NCBI GenBank assembly: GCA_027080405.1
Contig: JALWSL010000187.1
Coordinates: 20,370-26,430 of the forward strand
Direction of reading: 5' to 3'
Source of the DNA: Planctomycetaceae bacterium
Lineage (GTDB): Bacteria; Planctomycetota; Planctomycetia; Planctomycetales; Planctomycetaceae
Length of the DNA stretch: 6,061 nucleotides
The first letter of the stretch is position 1; each line of letters begins with the position of its first letter. Shown one piece after another: positions 1 to 5,617 of the stretch. The notes beneath the pieces were generated by a model. It did not search any database and was not told the origin of the DNA. It saw nothing but the letters and a program-made list of their open reading frames with translations. A program made the position numbers and the translations under genes.

Positions 1-165
1 CGCGGTGGCGCCAATGCTGCGGTATTGCTGCCAACCGAATGTCGCTTGAGAGGCGGTGTACAACAGAACGAAAAAGGCAAAAAGATATCCTGCCCGAATC
101 GCGTATGATTTAAGTTGCCGCGGTGCTGTTAATGCTTCGCGGGAAAAGATCGGTCCGGCCAACAA
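1..165 (-). CDS. ABC-2-type transporter permease, N-terminal fragment (runs off left edge)
   Basis: Reading the minus strand from 165 to 1 gives 55 uninterrupted codons and no stop before the window edge. The peptide opens with LAGPIFSREALTAPRQLK, then a hydrophobic stretch (GYLFAFFVLLYTA, about residues 27-39), then QATFGWQQYRSIG. The AGPIFSRE.LTAPR opening followed by a first membrane helix is what I recognise from planctomycete ABC-2-family permeases, which form the membrane channel of an ATP-driven transporter; the substrate cannot be told. There is no ATG or GTG in a sensible place. Two adjacent TTG codons (165-163 and 162-160) follow a GAGGGA Shine-Dalgarno-like stretch, so a TTG start is proposed. 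The frame extends further upstream, but that part reads as cysteine-rich nonsense. No ATPase partner is visible, and it may lie beyond the edge. The protein-coding nature is fairly sure; the family rests on the N-terminus only. Confidence 0.68.
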   Translation of the reverse strand, partial: MLAGPIFSREALTAPRQLKSYAIRAGYLFAFFVLLYTASQATFGWQQYRSIGATA

Positions 166-596
166 CGGAATTCCCTCGGCTTGTTTGCTTGTACGACTGA
201 AAATAATGTGAAAATAATCCGAATAAAAGGCAGCGCAACACGAATCACGAATACAGAACAGTCGCGTTGCACAGAACCATACGTAACAAGTATCGAATTT
301 GTTGATAATTTCCCAGAATACTGCACATTCCCCTCTTCCGACAATGAGCCGCTCTTATTTTTTGCTCTTTTTTCGACATCCTCTCCCGTTAATCGGTATA
401 TCTTGATGTCGTCGGACAGCAGATGGGGTGCCAGGGTGGTGAAATCGGCGTTTTCCCATTATCTTGGTTTCATCGGGCTGTTTCCGAACGCCCGGCGGTT
501 TCCTGTGTTTTCAGCGATCATTCCCTCTTTCAGGGCAGTTGATGCGTTCGGCCTGTCGTTTGTCTGGCTGATATTGTTTGAATGGAAAACAGTTCT
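166..596. other. Divergent intergenic region between permease and lutA-like gene
   Basis: This stretch of about 430 bases lies between two divergently transcribed genes. Open frames cross it on both strands, but they give low-complexity, unfamiliar peptides with TTG starts and no credible ribosome binding site, so I call no gene. It must hold promoters for both neighbours. One sigma70-like candidate on the plus strand is TCGACA (373-378), an 18-base spacer, then TATATC (397-402); it is weak, and it lies almost 200 bases before the lutA-like start. There are pyrimidine-rich runs around 355-375. I see no hairpin strong enough to be a terminator or riboswitch, and no tRNA. Confidence 0.5.
172..177 (-). 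promoter_or_regulatory. Ribosome binding site deciding a TTG start
   Basis: On the minus strand GAGGGA (177 to 172) lies six bases before the TTG at 165-163. It is the only purine-rich Shine-Dalgarno-like element near this frame. Its spacing is what argues for a TTG start of the permease rather than a missing upstream ATG. Confidence 0.5.
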
Positions 597-1346
597 ATGA
601 GAGTCGCTTTGTTTGTCCCCTGTTACATCGACCAGCTTTATCCCGATGTCGCATGGGCTTCGCTGGAGCTTCTTGAATCTTTTGGTTGCGAAGTCGAATT
701 GCCTGAAGAGCCTGTCTGTTGTGGCCAGCCGATGGCAAACACCGGCTGCTGGGAAGAGGCTCAGCCGCTCGCCCGGAAGTTTGTCGAAAAGTATGCCGGG
801 TTCGATTACATCGTCTGCCCCTCCGGTGGCTGCACCGCGATGATCGTCAATCACTACGCTGATTTGATTCCCGAAGACGACGCATATTTGCGGATCAAGA
901 AAAACACCTACGAACTCTGTTCGTTTTTAACCGATGTGATCAAAGTGGAAAAGCTGGATGTTTCTTTCCCTTATCGTGTCGGATTGCATCAAAGTTGTCA
1001 CGGTTTACGGGAATTGAAACTTGGTTCTTCCAGCGAAGTAATGGGCAGGGAATTCAACAAGGCACGCAGCTTGTTGGAGCTGGTCGCAGATATCGAACTG
1101 GCAGAACTGACCCGCAAAGATGAATGCTGCGGCTTTGGGGGTACGTTCGCCGTCAGCGAAGAAGCGGTCTCCTGCATGATGGGGAATGACCGCATTCACG
1201 ACCACGAACAGGCCGACGTGCAAGTCATGACCGCGGGCGATATGTCCTGTCTGATGCACATGGACGGCTTGATCCGCAGGCAGAACAAACCAATCGCAAC
1301 CATGCACATCGCCCAAATTCTCGCCAGCAGAAAACCGGAATTATAA
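597..1346 (+). CDS. lutA: LutA/YkgE-family (Fe-S)-binding oxidoreductase subunit (CCG domains)
   Basis: The protein is 249 aa from the ATG at 597, the usual length for LutA/YkgE. Known members are the cysteine-rich Fe-S subunit of the LutABC L-lactate oxidation complex, related to the C-terminal parts of GlpC and GlcF and to HdrB. Two CCG-type modules are visible. The first has C9, then C41-C42-G43, then C74 and C79 in CPSGGC. The second has C134 in HQSCHG, then C177-C178-G in ECCGFGG, then C218. These cysteines are expected to bind clusters in a cytoplasmic or peripheral complex. An ATG five codons earlier (582) has no Shine-Dalgarno. The one at 597 has a weak GGA about ten bases upstream and gives the family-typical start MRVALFVPCY, so I prefer it. 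No lutB or lutC adjoins, so the substrate could be lactate, glycolate or something else. The stop overlaps that of the convergent fluoride channel gene. Confidence 0.88.
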   Translation: MRVALFVPCYIDQLYPDVAWASLELLESFGCEVELPEEPVCCGQPMANTGCWEEAQPLARKFVEKYAGFDYIVCPSGGCTAMIVNHYADLIPEDDAYLRIKKNTYELCSFLTDVIKVEKLDVSFPYRVGLHQSCHGLRELKLGSSSEVMGREFNKARSLLELVADIELAELTRKDECCGFGGTFAVSEEAVSCMMGNDRIHDHEQADVQVMTAGDMSCLMHMDGLIRRQNKPIATMHIAQILASRKPEL

Positions 1347-1724
1347 ATCAAACAGTCGCCCGGCGAGCATCCCCAACAGCACCGCGGTAATGCCCAGAAT
1401 CAGGTTGCAGGCGATGTTGAAAAACGCCCAGTTGAAATTCTGGTCGCGAGCCAGCACCACGCTTTGATAGCCGAAGGTGGAGAATGTCGTTAGAGAACCA
1501 AGTATTCCGGTGATGGCAAAGGCCCGAAATCTTTCCTGGCTCAAATACCCCTGCATTTCAAGGGTGACGAGCAGCCCAATCAGAAAACAGCCCAGCACAT
1601 TGACGAATAACGTTCCGGCTGGTTCAAACTGCGGAAACTTTTGTTGCATCCAGCCAGCCAGAAAAAAACGCGAGATGGCCCCAATCGCTCCGCCAATTCC
1701 AACAGCCAGCAGGTTAAACCACAT
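1341..1724 (-). CDS. crcB: CrcB/FluC fluoride ion channel
   Basis: Fluc channels export toxic fluoride passively across the inner membrane as antiparallel dual-topology dimers. The product is 127 aa from the ATG at 1724-1722, the family's usual size, with four hydrophobic segments (about 3-24, 36-57, 66-90 and 98-123). Family signatures are all present: GGAIGAISRF (10-20, R19), GTLFVNVLGCFLIG (37-50, pore N42) and GSLTTFSTFG (76-85). The last contains the phenylalanine pair F81/F84 that lines the fluoride pathway and the region around the central Na+ site. A GTG nine codons upstream (1751) is open, but it has no ribosome binding site and would add a non-family tail; the ATG has a weak TTGGG about nine bases upstream. 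Only one copy is seen, which fits a homodimer rather than a paired heterodimer. I found no fluoride riboswitch in the upstream 400 bases. Confidence 0.93.
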   Translation of the reverse strand: MWFNLLAVGIGGAIGAISRFFLAGWMQQKFPQFEPAGTLFVNVLGCFLIGLLVTLEMQGYLSQERFRAFAITGILGSLTTFSTFGYQSVVLARDQNFNWAFFNIACNLILGITAVLLGMLAGRLFDL

Positions 1725-1786
1725 GAATACACCCAACTCGTGATAAGCCACCGAATTTCAGAATAGTCGATTCTGCTTATACATCA

Positions 1787-1841
1787 ATGCAATGAACAAA
1801 TGCAATGAAATAGATGCAGTGAAATAAATGCAGTGAAGATG
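1787..1841. repeat. Four-unit 13/14-base tandem repeat
   Basis: Units start at 1787, 1800, 1814 and 1828: atgcaatgaacaa, atgcaatgaaatag, atgcagtgaaataa, atgcagtgaagatg. The consensus is ATGCARTGAAATAA. The first two units share CAATGAA and the last two share CAGTGAA, suggesting stepwise or block duplication. The array lies 63 to 117 bases upstream of the crcB start on the opposite strand. Function is unknown; it could be spaced protein-binding sites (14 bases is about 1.3 helical turns) or a slippage product. Confidence 0.75.
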
Positions 1842-1919
1842 TCACGGGACTGTATTGTCGCTGCTGACAGAACGCACTACGAAATCCTGAGAGGATCGCT
1901 TTATTTGCAACTGTTCGTA

Positions 1920-1961
1920 CTTTTACGAAATAAAAGAGGATCGATCTTGCAATAACAAGAT
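1920..1961. repeat. Two consecutive small perfect inverted repeats
   Basis: CTTTTA (1920-1925) and TAAAAG (1931-1936) form a six-base-pair arm set around CGAAA. ATCTTG (1944-1949) and CAAGAT (1956-1961) form a second around six bases. Neither is GC-rich or followed by a T run, so they are not intrinsic terminators. Operator half-sites are possible, but such short AT-rich palindromes also arise by chance. Confidence 0.35.
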
Positions 1962-1963
1962 TG

Positions 1964-1993
1964 CGGTAAAACAATAAGCGGGAAAACAATAAG
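1964..1993. repeat. 15-base tandem duplication
   Basis: cggtaaaacaataag (1964-1978) is followed immediately by cgggaaaacaataag (1979-1993), with 14 of 15 bases identical. It overlaps the candidate -10 element of the proposed pyk promoter, so the duplication may have copied or shifted a promoter element. Confidence 0.6.
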
Positions 1994-2113
1994 GTGAACT
2001 CGCTGTTTGGTCGATGCGAGAAGGTGATAAAGGCTGATCATTCACTGGTAGACGCAGCCTGTTGATGGATTTCGCAAGTGAGACAGGTCAGTCAGACGAT
2101 ATTCCTCTGCTAC

Positions 2114-2134
2114 GGGAGCAGTTATGGAGAGGGG
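2114..2134 (+). promoter_or_regulatory. Two alternative ribosome binding sites for pyk
   Basis: GGGAG (2114-2118) sits five bases before the ATG at 2124. GGAGAGGGG (2126-2134) sits seven bases before a second in-frame ATG at 2142. Both starts are therefore plausible. They lie inside an 11-base direct repeat GTTATGGAGAG (2121-2131 and 2139-2149), so the start region itself appears duplicated with an 18-base (six-codon) period. Confidence 0.55.
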
Positions 2135-3599
2135 CGCGGTTATGGAGAGCATTGAATGTCAGGACAACCTGACCCGTACGAAGATTATCGCAACGGTTGG
2201 GCCAGCGTGTGCTTCGAAAGAGAAATTGCGTGCTCTGGTTGTGGCCGGGGTGAATGTTTTCCGCCTGAATTTTGCTCATGGTCAGCACGACTGGTTGGAA
2301 CAGATTGTGCTGAGGATTCGGGAGATATCTGTGGAATTGAATCAGCCGATCGGAATTCTCGGCGACTTGGCAGGGCCTAAAATTCGTTTGGGCATTCTGC
2401 CCGATGAGGGAGTAGAGTGTCATCAGGGCCAGCGTTTCATCTTTGTCAAGGGAGAAGTCCCCTTTGATGGCGTGCACCTGAGTTCAACCTATGAGCATCT
2501 TGTGGACGATCTGAAACCGGGAGACAAAATTCTTCTGGCGGATGGAGCCGTGGGGATGGAAGTTGTCGAAAAACCTGGCGATTCGGAACTTGTTTGCGAA
2601 GTAAAACGCCCGGGAACAATCCGTTCCAAACAGGGGATCAATCTTCCCGGGGCGAAACTGCAAACTCCTGCGATGACGGAAAAAGACAGGGATGACCTGG
2701 CCTGGGGACTGAAGCAGAAGTTGAATTTTTTCGGCTTGAGTTTCGTCCGTCACGCCAAAGATTTGATTGAACTGCGCGTCCATATCGAGCAACTGAACCC
2801 CGGGTATGTTCCAAAATTGATCGCCAAAATAGAAAAGCCCGAGGCCATTCAGGAAATGAACGCGATCACCAAAGCGTGTGACTGCGTGATGATTGCCCGT
2901 GGGGATCTCGGCGTGGAAACCGATATTTCCTGGTTGCCTGTTCTGCAGAAACAGTTGATTCGTCATTGTAATGAGCGTCGTGTGCCAGTCATCACGGCCA
3001 CTCAGATGCTCGACAGCATGCAATACCAGCAGTTTCCGACGCGAGCTGAAGCGAATGATGTGGCCAATGCGGTGTTGGATGGAACCGACGCGGTCATGCT
3101 TTCCGGCGAGACCGCAGTGGGGAATTATCCGTTGGAAACAGTCGAAATGATGAGCAGAATCATTCTGCATTCGGAAGGTTCTGTTCCCCGCAGAAAGAAT
3201 ATTGATTGGAAAACAGACTCGAAAAATCGTGCCCTTGTTGTGACAGAAGCGGTTACCCTGGGGGCTTGCACGGTCGCGGATGAACTGAATGCCGATTTAA
3301 TGGTGGTTTGTACCGAATCGGGGCGAACCGCGCTGGCTGTTTCCCGCCAACGCAGTCAGATACCGCTACTGGCCCTATCGAACAGCGCCCATACGGCAAG
3401 GACGATGTGCCTGTATTGGGGAGTCATGCCGGTGCATACCCCCGTTGTGGAACAATCACCCGAGGAAATTCTGAATTTTGCAATTAGCTGGGGAACAGGG
3501 AAGGGGCTTGTCAAACCGGGATCGCGGATCGTGCTTATTTCCGATTCCAAATGGGGAGCCGAAGGGCACGACCTGATGATGGTTCATGTTGTTCCCTGA
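2124..3599 (+). CDS. pyk: Pyruvate kinase, predicted K+-independent type
   Basis: Pyruvate kinase transfers phosphate from phosphoenolpyruvate to ADP, the last ATP-yielding step of glycolysis, in the cytoplasm. The product is 491 aa, within the normal bacterial range. The N-terminal strand [12 protein letters not shown] (18-29) leads into VFRLNFAHG (45-53; R47 and N49). The A domain carries the active-site motif [12 protein letters not shown] (231-242; K235 acid/base, E237 metal ligand), ARGDLGVE (258-265; D261 metal ligand), TATQMLDSM (291-299) and the [17 protein letters not shown] segment (320-336). The lid B domain spans roughly 90-180. A C-terminal domain follows, with [15 protein letters not shown] sequence around 392-405. 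In the DLAGPKIRL segment (81-89), L82, A83, K86 and L89 replace the Thr, Lys, Glu and Thr of K+-dependent enzymes, and the usual NFSHG is NFAHG. A second start at 2142 would remove six residues. The gene is alone on its strand; a convergent dehydrogenase ends 16 bases on. Confidence 0.96.
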   Translation: MERGAVMESIECQDNLTRTKIIATVGPACASKEKLRALVVAGVNVFRLNFAHGQHDWLEQIVLRIREISVELNQPIGILGDLAGPKIRLGILPDEGVECHQGQRFIFVKGEVPFDGVHLSSTYEHLVDDLKPGDKILLADGAVGMEVVEKPGDSELVCEVKRPGTIRSKQGINLPGAKLQTPAMTEKDRDDLAWGLKQKLNFFGLSFVRHAKDLIELRVHIEQLNPGYVPKLIAKIEKPEAIQEMNAITKACDCVMIARGDLGVETDISWLPVLQKQLIRHCNERRVPVITATQMLDSMQYQQFPTRAEANDVANAVLDGTDAVMLSGETAVGNYPLETVEMMSRIILHSEGSVPRRKNIDWKTDSKNRALVVTEAVTLGACTVADELNADLMVVCTESGRTALAVSRQRSQIPLLALSNSAHTARTMCLYWGVMPVHTPVVEQSPEEILNFAISWGTGKGLVKPGSRIVLISDSKWGAEGHDLMMVHVVP

Positions 3600-3615
3600 T
3601 TGTGTTCCCCGTTTT

Positions 3616-4599
3616 TCATTTCTCCCACGACCAATCGTTGCATTCTTTCAGGTTCTGGATACAGAACGCCGGCCATTCTCCCCGATGCAACGAGATAATT
3701 GTCTGGGCACACATTGTCAGCATGTCGTCTTGTGATTGTTCATCCAGTCCCGCCAGATGTCCGGAAAGCAGAACACGATCCAGTTCCAGTAGCGGACTGT
3801 CCAACGGTAATGGCTCTGTTTCAAAAACGTCCAGGCCGGCACCGCGTAAATGTCCGCTGCGGATCGCCTCGCACAGATCGTTTTCGTTGACCAAGGAACC
3901 GCGAGCCGTATTGATCAGCACCGCGCCCGGCTTCATTTGCGATAACGTCTCCCTGTTGATGATGCGATCGGTTGCAGGCCCGGAAGGAAGATGCAGCGAA
4001 ACATAATCCGACTTCGGCCAAAGTTCTTCCAGCGGGACTGATTGTATCTGATGTTGGGCGAGAAATTCCTGATCGGGATACGGATCGTACGCAATCACGT
4101 TCATACCCAATCCGATCGCCCGTGTGGCAACCGCTTTGCCGATACGTCCCAGACCGATCAGACCAAGCGTACTTCCCATCACGCGGGGAGTATTGAAGCG
4201 AACCCACGTTCCTTTTCGAACCAGTTGATCACGATCTGGAAAACCGCGGGCAACAGCCATCAGCAGGGCAATGGTATGTTCTGCAACGGCGTGGTGGTTC
4301 ACTCCCGGAGTGGTCGAAACAACGATCCCGGCCTTATCGCAGTAATCCAGATCAATGGTATCGTAACCGACGCCTGTTCTGGCGATCACCCGCAAGGCAG
4401 GCAGGGCCTTGAGCACCTCGGCAGTGTAAGGTTCGACACCTGCGACCACGGCGACACAATCAGTCAATTCCGATATCAACTGATTTTGATCCCAGTAATT
4501 CAACTCCCGGTTTCCCGGCAGAACTTCGAACCCGGCCGAAGTGAGCAGTTCAAAATGTGGTCCTTCATCGGAGCTTAACGCGGTGCAGCGAACTTTCAT
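3616..4599 (-). CDS. D-isomer-specific 2-hydroxyacid dehydrogenase, phosphoglycerate dehydrogenase-like
   Basis: The product is 327 aa from the ATG at 4599-4597. The family oxidises D-2-hydroxyacids with NAD(H); the closest named activity is 3-phosphoglycerate dehydrogenase, the first step of serine synthesis. RTGVGYDTID (74-83) and the inserted Rossmann fold GLIGLGRIGKAV (146-157), with D172 after the second strand, point to NAD. The catalytic set is R233 in NTARGSLV, E262 in DVFETEP and H281 in SGHLAG. The 'NHHAVAEHTIALLMA' helix (101-115) is also typical. There is no C-terminal ACT domain, so if this is PGDH it is the short form without that serine-sensing domain. A TTG 12 codons upstream (4635) is open but has no ribosome binding site; the ATG also lacks a good one, but MKVRCTALSS is a sensible family N-terminus. 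Substrate is inferred; glyoxylate/hydroxypyruvate reductase or another hydroxyacid dehydrogenase is possible. Confidence 0.9.
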   Translation of the reverse strand: MKVRCTALSSDEGPHFELLTSAGFEVLPGNRELNYWDQNQLISELTDCVAVVAGVEPYTAEVLKALPALRVIARTGVGYDTIDLDYCDKAGIVVSTTPGVNHHAVAEHTIALLMAVARGFPDRDQLVRKGTWVRFNTPRVMGSTLGLIGLGRIGKAVATRAIGLGMNVIAYDPYPDQEFLAQHQIQSVPLEELWPKSDYVSLHLPSGPATDRIINRETLSQMKPGAVLINTARGSLVNENDLCEAIRSGHLRGAGLDVFETEPLPLDSPLLELDRVLLSGHLAGLDEQSQDDMLTMCAQTIISLHRGEWPAFCIQNLKECNDWSWEK

Positions 4600-4685
4600 T
4601 GTGGCCAGACTTTGATATAAGAGGTGAATATTCAACTTTTGCGGTATCGTAATTTATCCCTCGCAGTAAAACAACAGGCTGAGAT
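4600..4685. promoter_or_regulatory. Short divergent promoter region, dehydrogenase / rhomboid
   Basis: These 86 bases must carry the promoters of both divergent genes unless one start lies further out. The region is AT-rich in its middle (about 4610-4670). I could not identify a convincing -35/-10 pair on either strand. AGG at 4676-4678 and GAG at 4681-4683 are the only ribosome-binding-like elements before the rhomboid ATG, and they are weak. Confidence 0.35.
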
Positions 4686-5609
4686 ATGAGACGACTTGGT
4701 TCCCTTGATTCGAAACTCCTTGCGGATCGTTTTTGCGACTTTCTTGTTTCAGAAAAGATTTCCTGCCAGGTGGACGATGACGAGGGCAAGTTCGCCATCT
4801 GGGTGCTCGATGAAGATAAACTGGAACAGGCGAGGGAAGCGTTCGCGGAGTTTCAAAACAACCCCGATGCGACGCAATTCGCCGAGGCCCACTCCAGGGC
4901 CGAGCAGGTTCGAGCCGAGCAGTTCAGGCAAGCCAAGCAGGCCATGAAGAAGCAAATCGATGTCCGCAGTCGATGGGAAGGGGCGAGCGGTGCGGATCTG
5001 TTGATCACCTATCTGCTGATTGCAACCAGCACGGTGGTGACATTGAAATTTCAATTGGAAGGAACCAACGATGGCATTTTCTCCCGGTTGGCGATCGCGA
5101 AAGTTCACGATGTTGGCGGGGGCTATGTCGGTTGGAGTCGGGAGAAGTTGCGGGATGTCAGGAACGGCGAAGTCTGGCGACTGGTCACTCCCATATTTCT
5201 GCACATGGATCCGTTGCATCTGCTTTTCAATATGTACTGGATGTATCAGTTCGGATTGTTGCTGGAACCGCGTATGCGGTCGTGGCGATTTTTGTTACTG
5301 GTTTTATGCACGGCGATTATTTCGAATCTGACGCAATATTTTTGGAACGGGCCGATGTTTGGTGGTATGTCGGGCGTTCTGTATGCCCTGTTTGGATTCG
5401 CCTGGGCAAAACGGGATTGGGAACCGGAATCCGGGATTTATATTGATCAGATGACCGTCTACATTTTGCTCGGCTTCATGTTCTTCTTTATGCTCGGTTT
5501 GATGCCTATTGCCAACGCTGCCCATGTAAGCGGATTGGTCAGCGGTTACGGTATTGCGTTGATTCGTCCCCTGTACAGAAAAATGATGTTTGGAAAACCG
5601 GTTCGATAA
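4686..5609 (+). CDS. Rhomboid-family intramembrane serine protease
   Basis: Rhomboids cut transmembrane substrates inside the lipid bilayer. This 307 aa protein has a soluble N-terminal region (1-100) and a membrane core of about six segments (roughly 104-122, 168-190, 200-217, 225-241, 256-275, 279-297). The full catalytic set is visible: H178 and N182 in LHLLFNMYWMYQFG (oxyanion-side residues, as H150 and N154 in E. coli GlpG), nucleophile S229 in GGMSGVLYAL, and H280 in ANAAHVSGLVSG. The charged segment GEVWRLVTPIFLHMDP (161-176) precedes the H178/N182 motif, as in other rhomboids. Residues 1-60 resemble the small alpha/beta cytoplasmic domain of GlpG-type rhomboids, followed by an Ala/Gln/Arg/Glu-rich probable helix (62-97). 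An active protease is therefore predicted; the substrate is unknown. The neighbours give no clue to the substrate, and the gene appears to be monocistronic. Confidence 0.93.
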   Translation: MRRLGSLDSKLLADRFCDFLVSEKISCQVDDDEGKFAIWVLDEDKLEQAREAFAEFQNNPDATQFAEAHSRAEQVRAEQFRQAKQAMKKQIDVRSRWEGASGADLLITYLLIATSTVVTLKFQLEGTNDGIFSRLAIAKVHDVGGGYVGWSREKLRDVRNGEVWRLVTPIFLHMDPLHLLFNMYWMYQFGLLLEPRMRSWRFLLLVLCTAIISNLTQYFWNGPMFGGMSGVLYALFGFAWAKRDWEPESGIYIDQMTVYILLGFMFFFMLGLMPIANAAHVSGLVSGYGIALIRPLYRKMMFGKPVR

Positions 5610-5617
5610 AATCGATT

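Larger units (their letters stand above)
1725..2123. other. Divergent intergenic region between crcB and pyk, repeat-rich
   Basis: This stretch of about 400 bases separates the fluoride channel (minus) from pyruvate kinase (plus) and must contain both promoters. It is AT-rich compared with its neighbours. It holds a four-unit tandem repeat (1787-1841), two small perfect inverted repeats (1920-1936 and 1944-1961), a 15-base tandem duplication (1964-1993), and a CTCGC/GCGAG pair flanked by AAGGTGA direct repeats (1991-2027). A possible pyk promoter is TTGCAA (1947-1952), 17 bases, AACAAT (1970-1975), each hexamer matching four of six consensus bases. A minus-strand open frame through the repeats starts at TTG, lacks a ribosome binding site and looks like translated repeat, so it is not called. 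Confidence 0.5.

Noticed and set aside
373..402. Sigma70-like promoter TCGACA / TATATC
   Set aside because: It is too far from the LutA start and too weak in the -10 to list as a feature; such matches occur often by chance.
582..596. Upstream ATG for the LutA-like gene
   Set aside because: There is no Shine-Dalgarno before it and the extra MENSS is outside the family's usual N-terminus; it remains possible but is second choice.
181..600. 139-codon plus-strand open frame across the first intergenic region
   Set aside because: It starts at TTG without a ribosome binding site, the peptide has no recognisable motif, and it overlaps both the permease leader and the LutA start. It is most likely chance.
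1777..1989. 70-codon minus-strand open frame in the crcB-pyk spacer
   Set aside because: It begins at TTG with no ribosome binding site, and its C-terminal third is simply the translated tandem repeat.
1725..2123. Fluoride riboswitch (crcB RNA)
   Set aside because: I looked on both strands for the GGNGATG start, the paired CGCC and the CTGATGA-type end. Only scattered fragments are present and they do not come in the right order or spacing.
2484..3170. 228-codon open frame antisense to pyk
   Set aside because: Every strong pyruvate kinase motif is on the other strand. The antisense peptide is rich in His, Phe and Arg as expected from complementing that reading frame.
4042..4578. 178-codon open frame antisense to the hydroxyacid dehydrogenase
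   Set aside because: The minus-strand product has complete family motifs; the plus-strand peptide has none and is a complement shadow.
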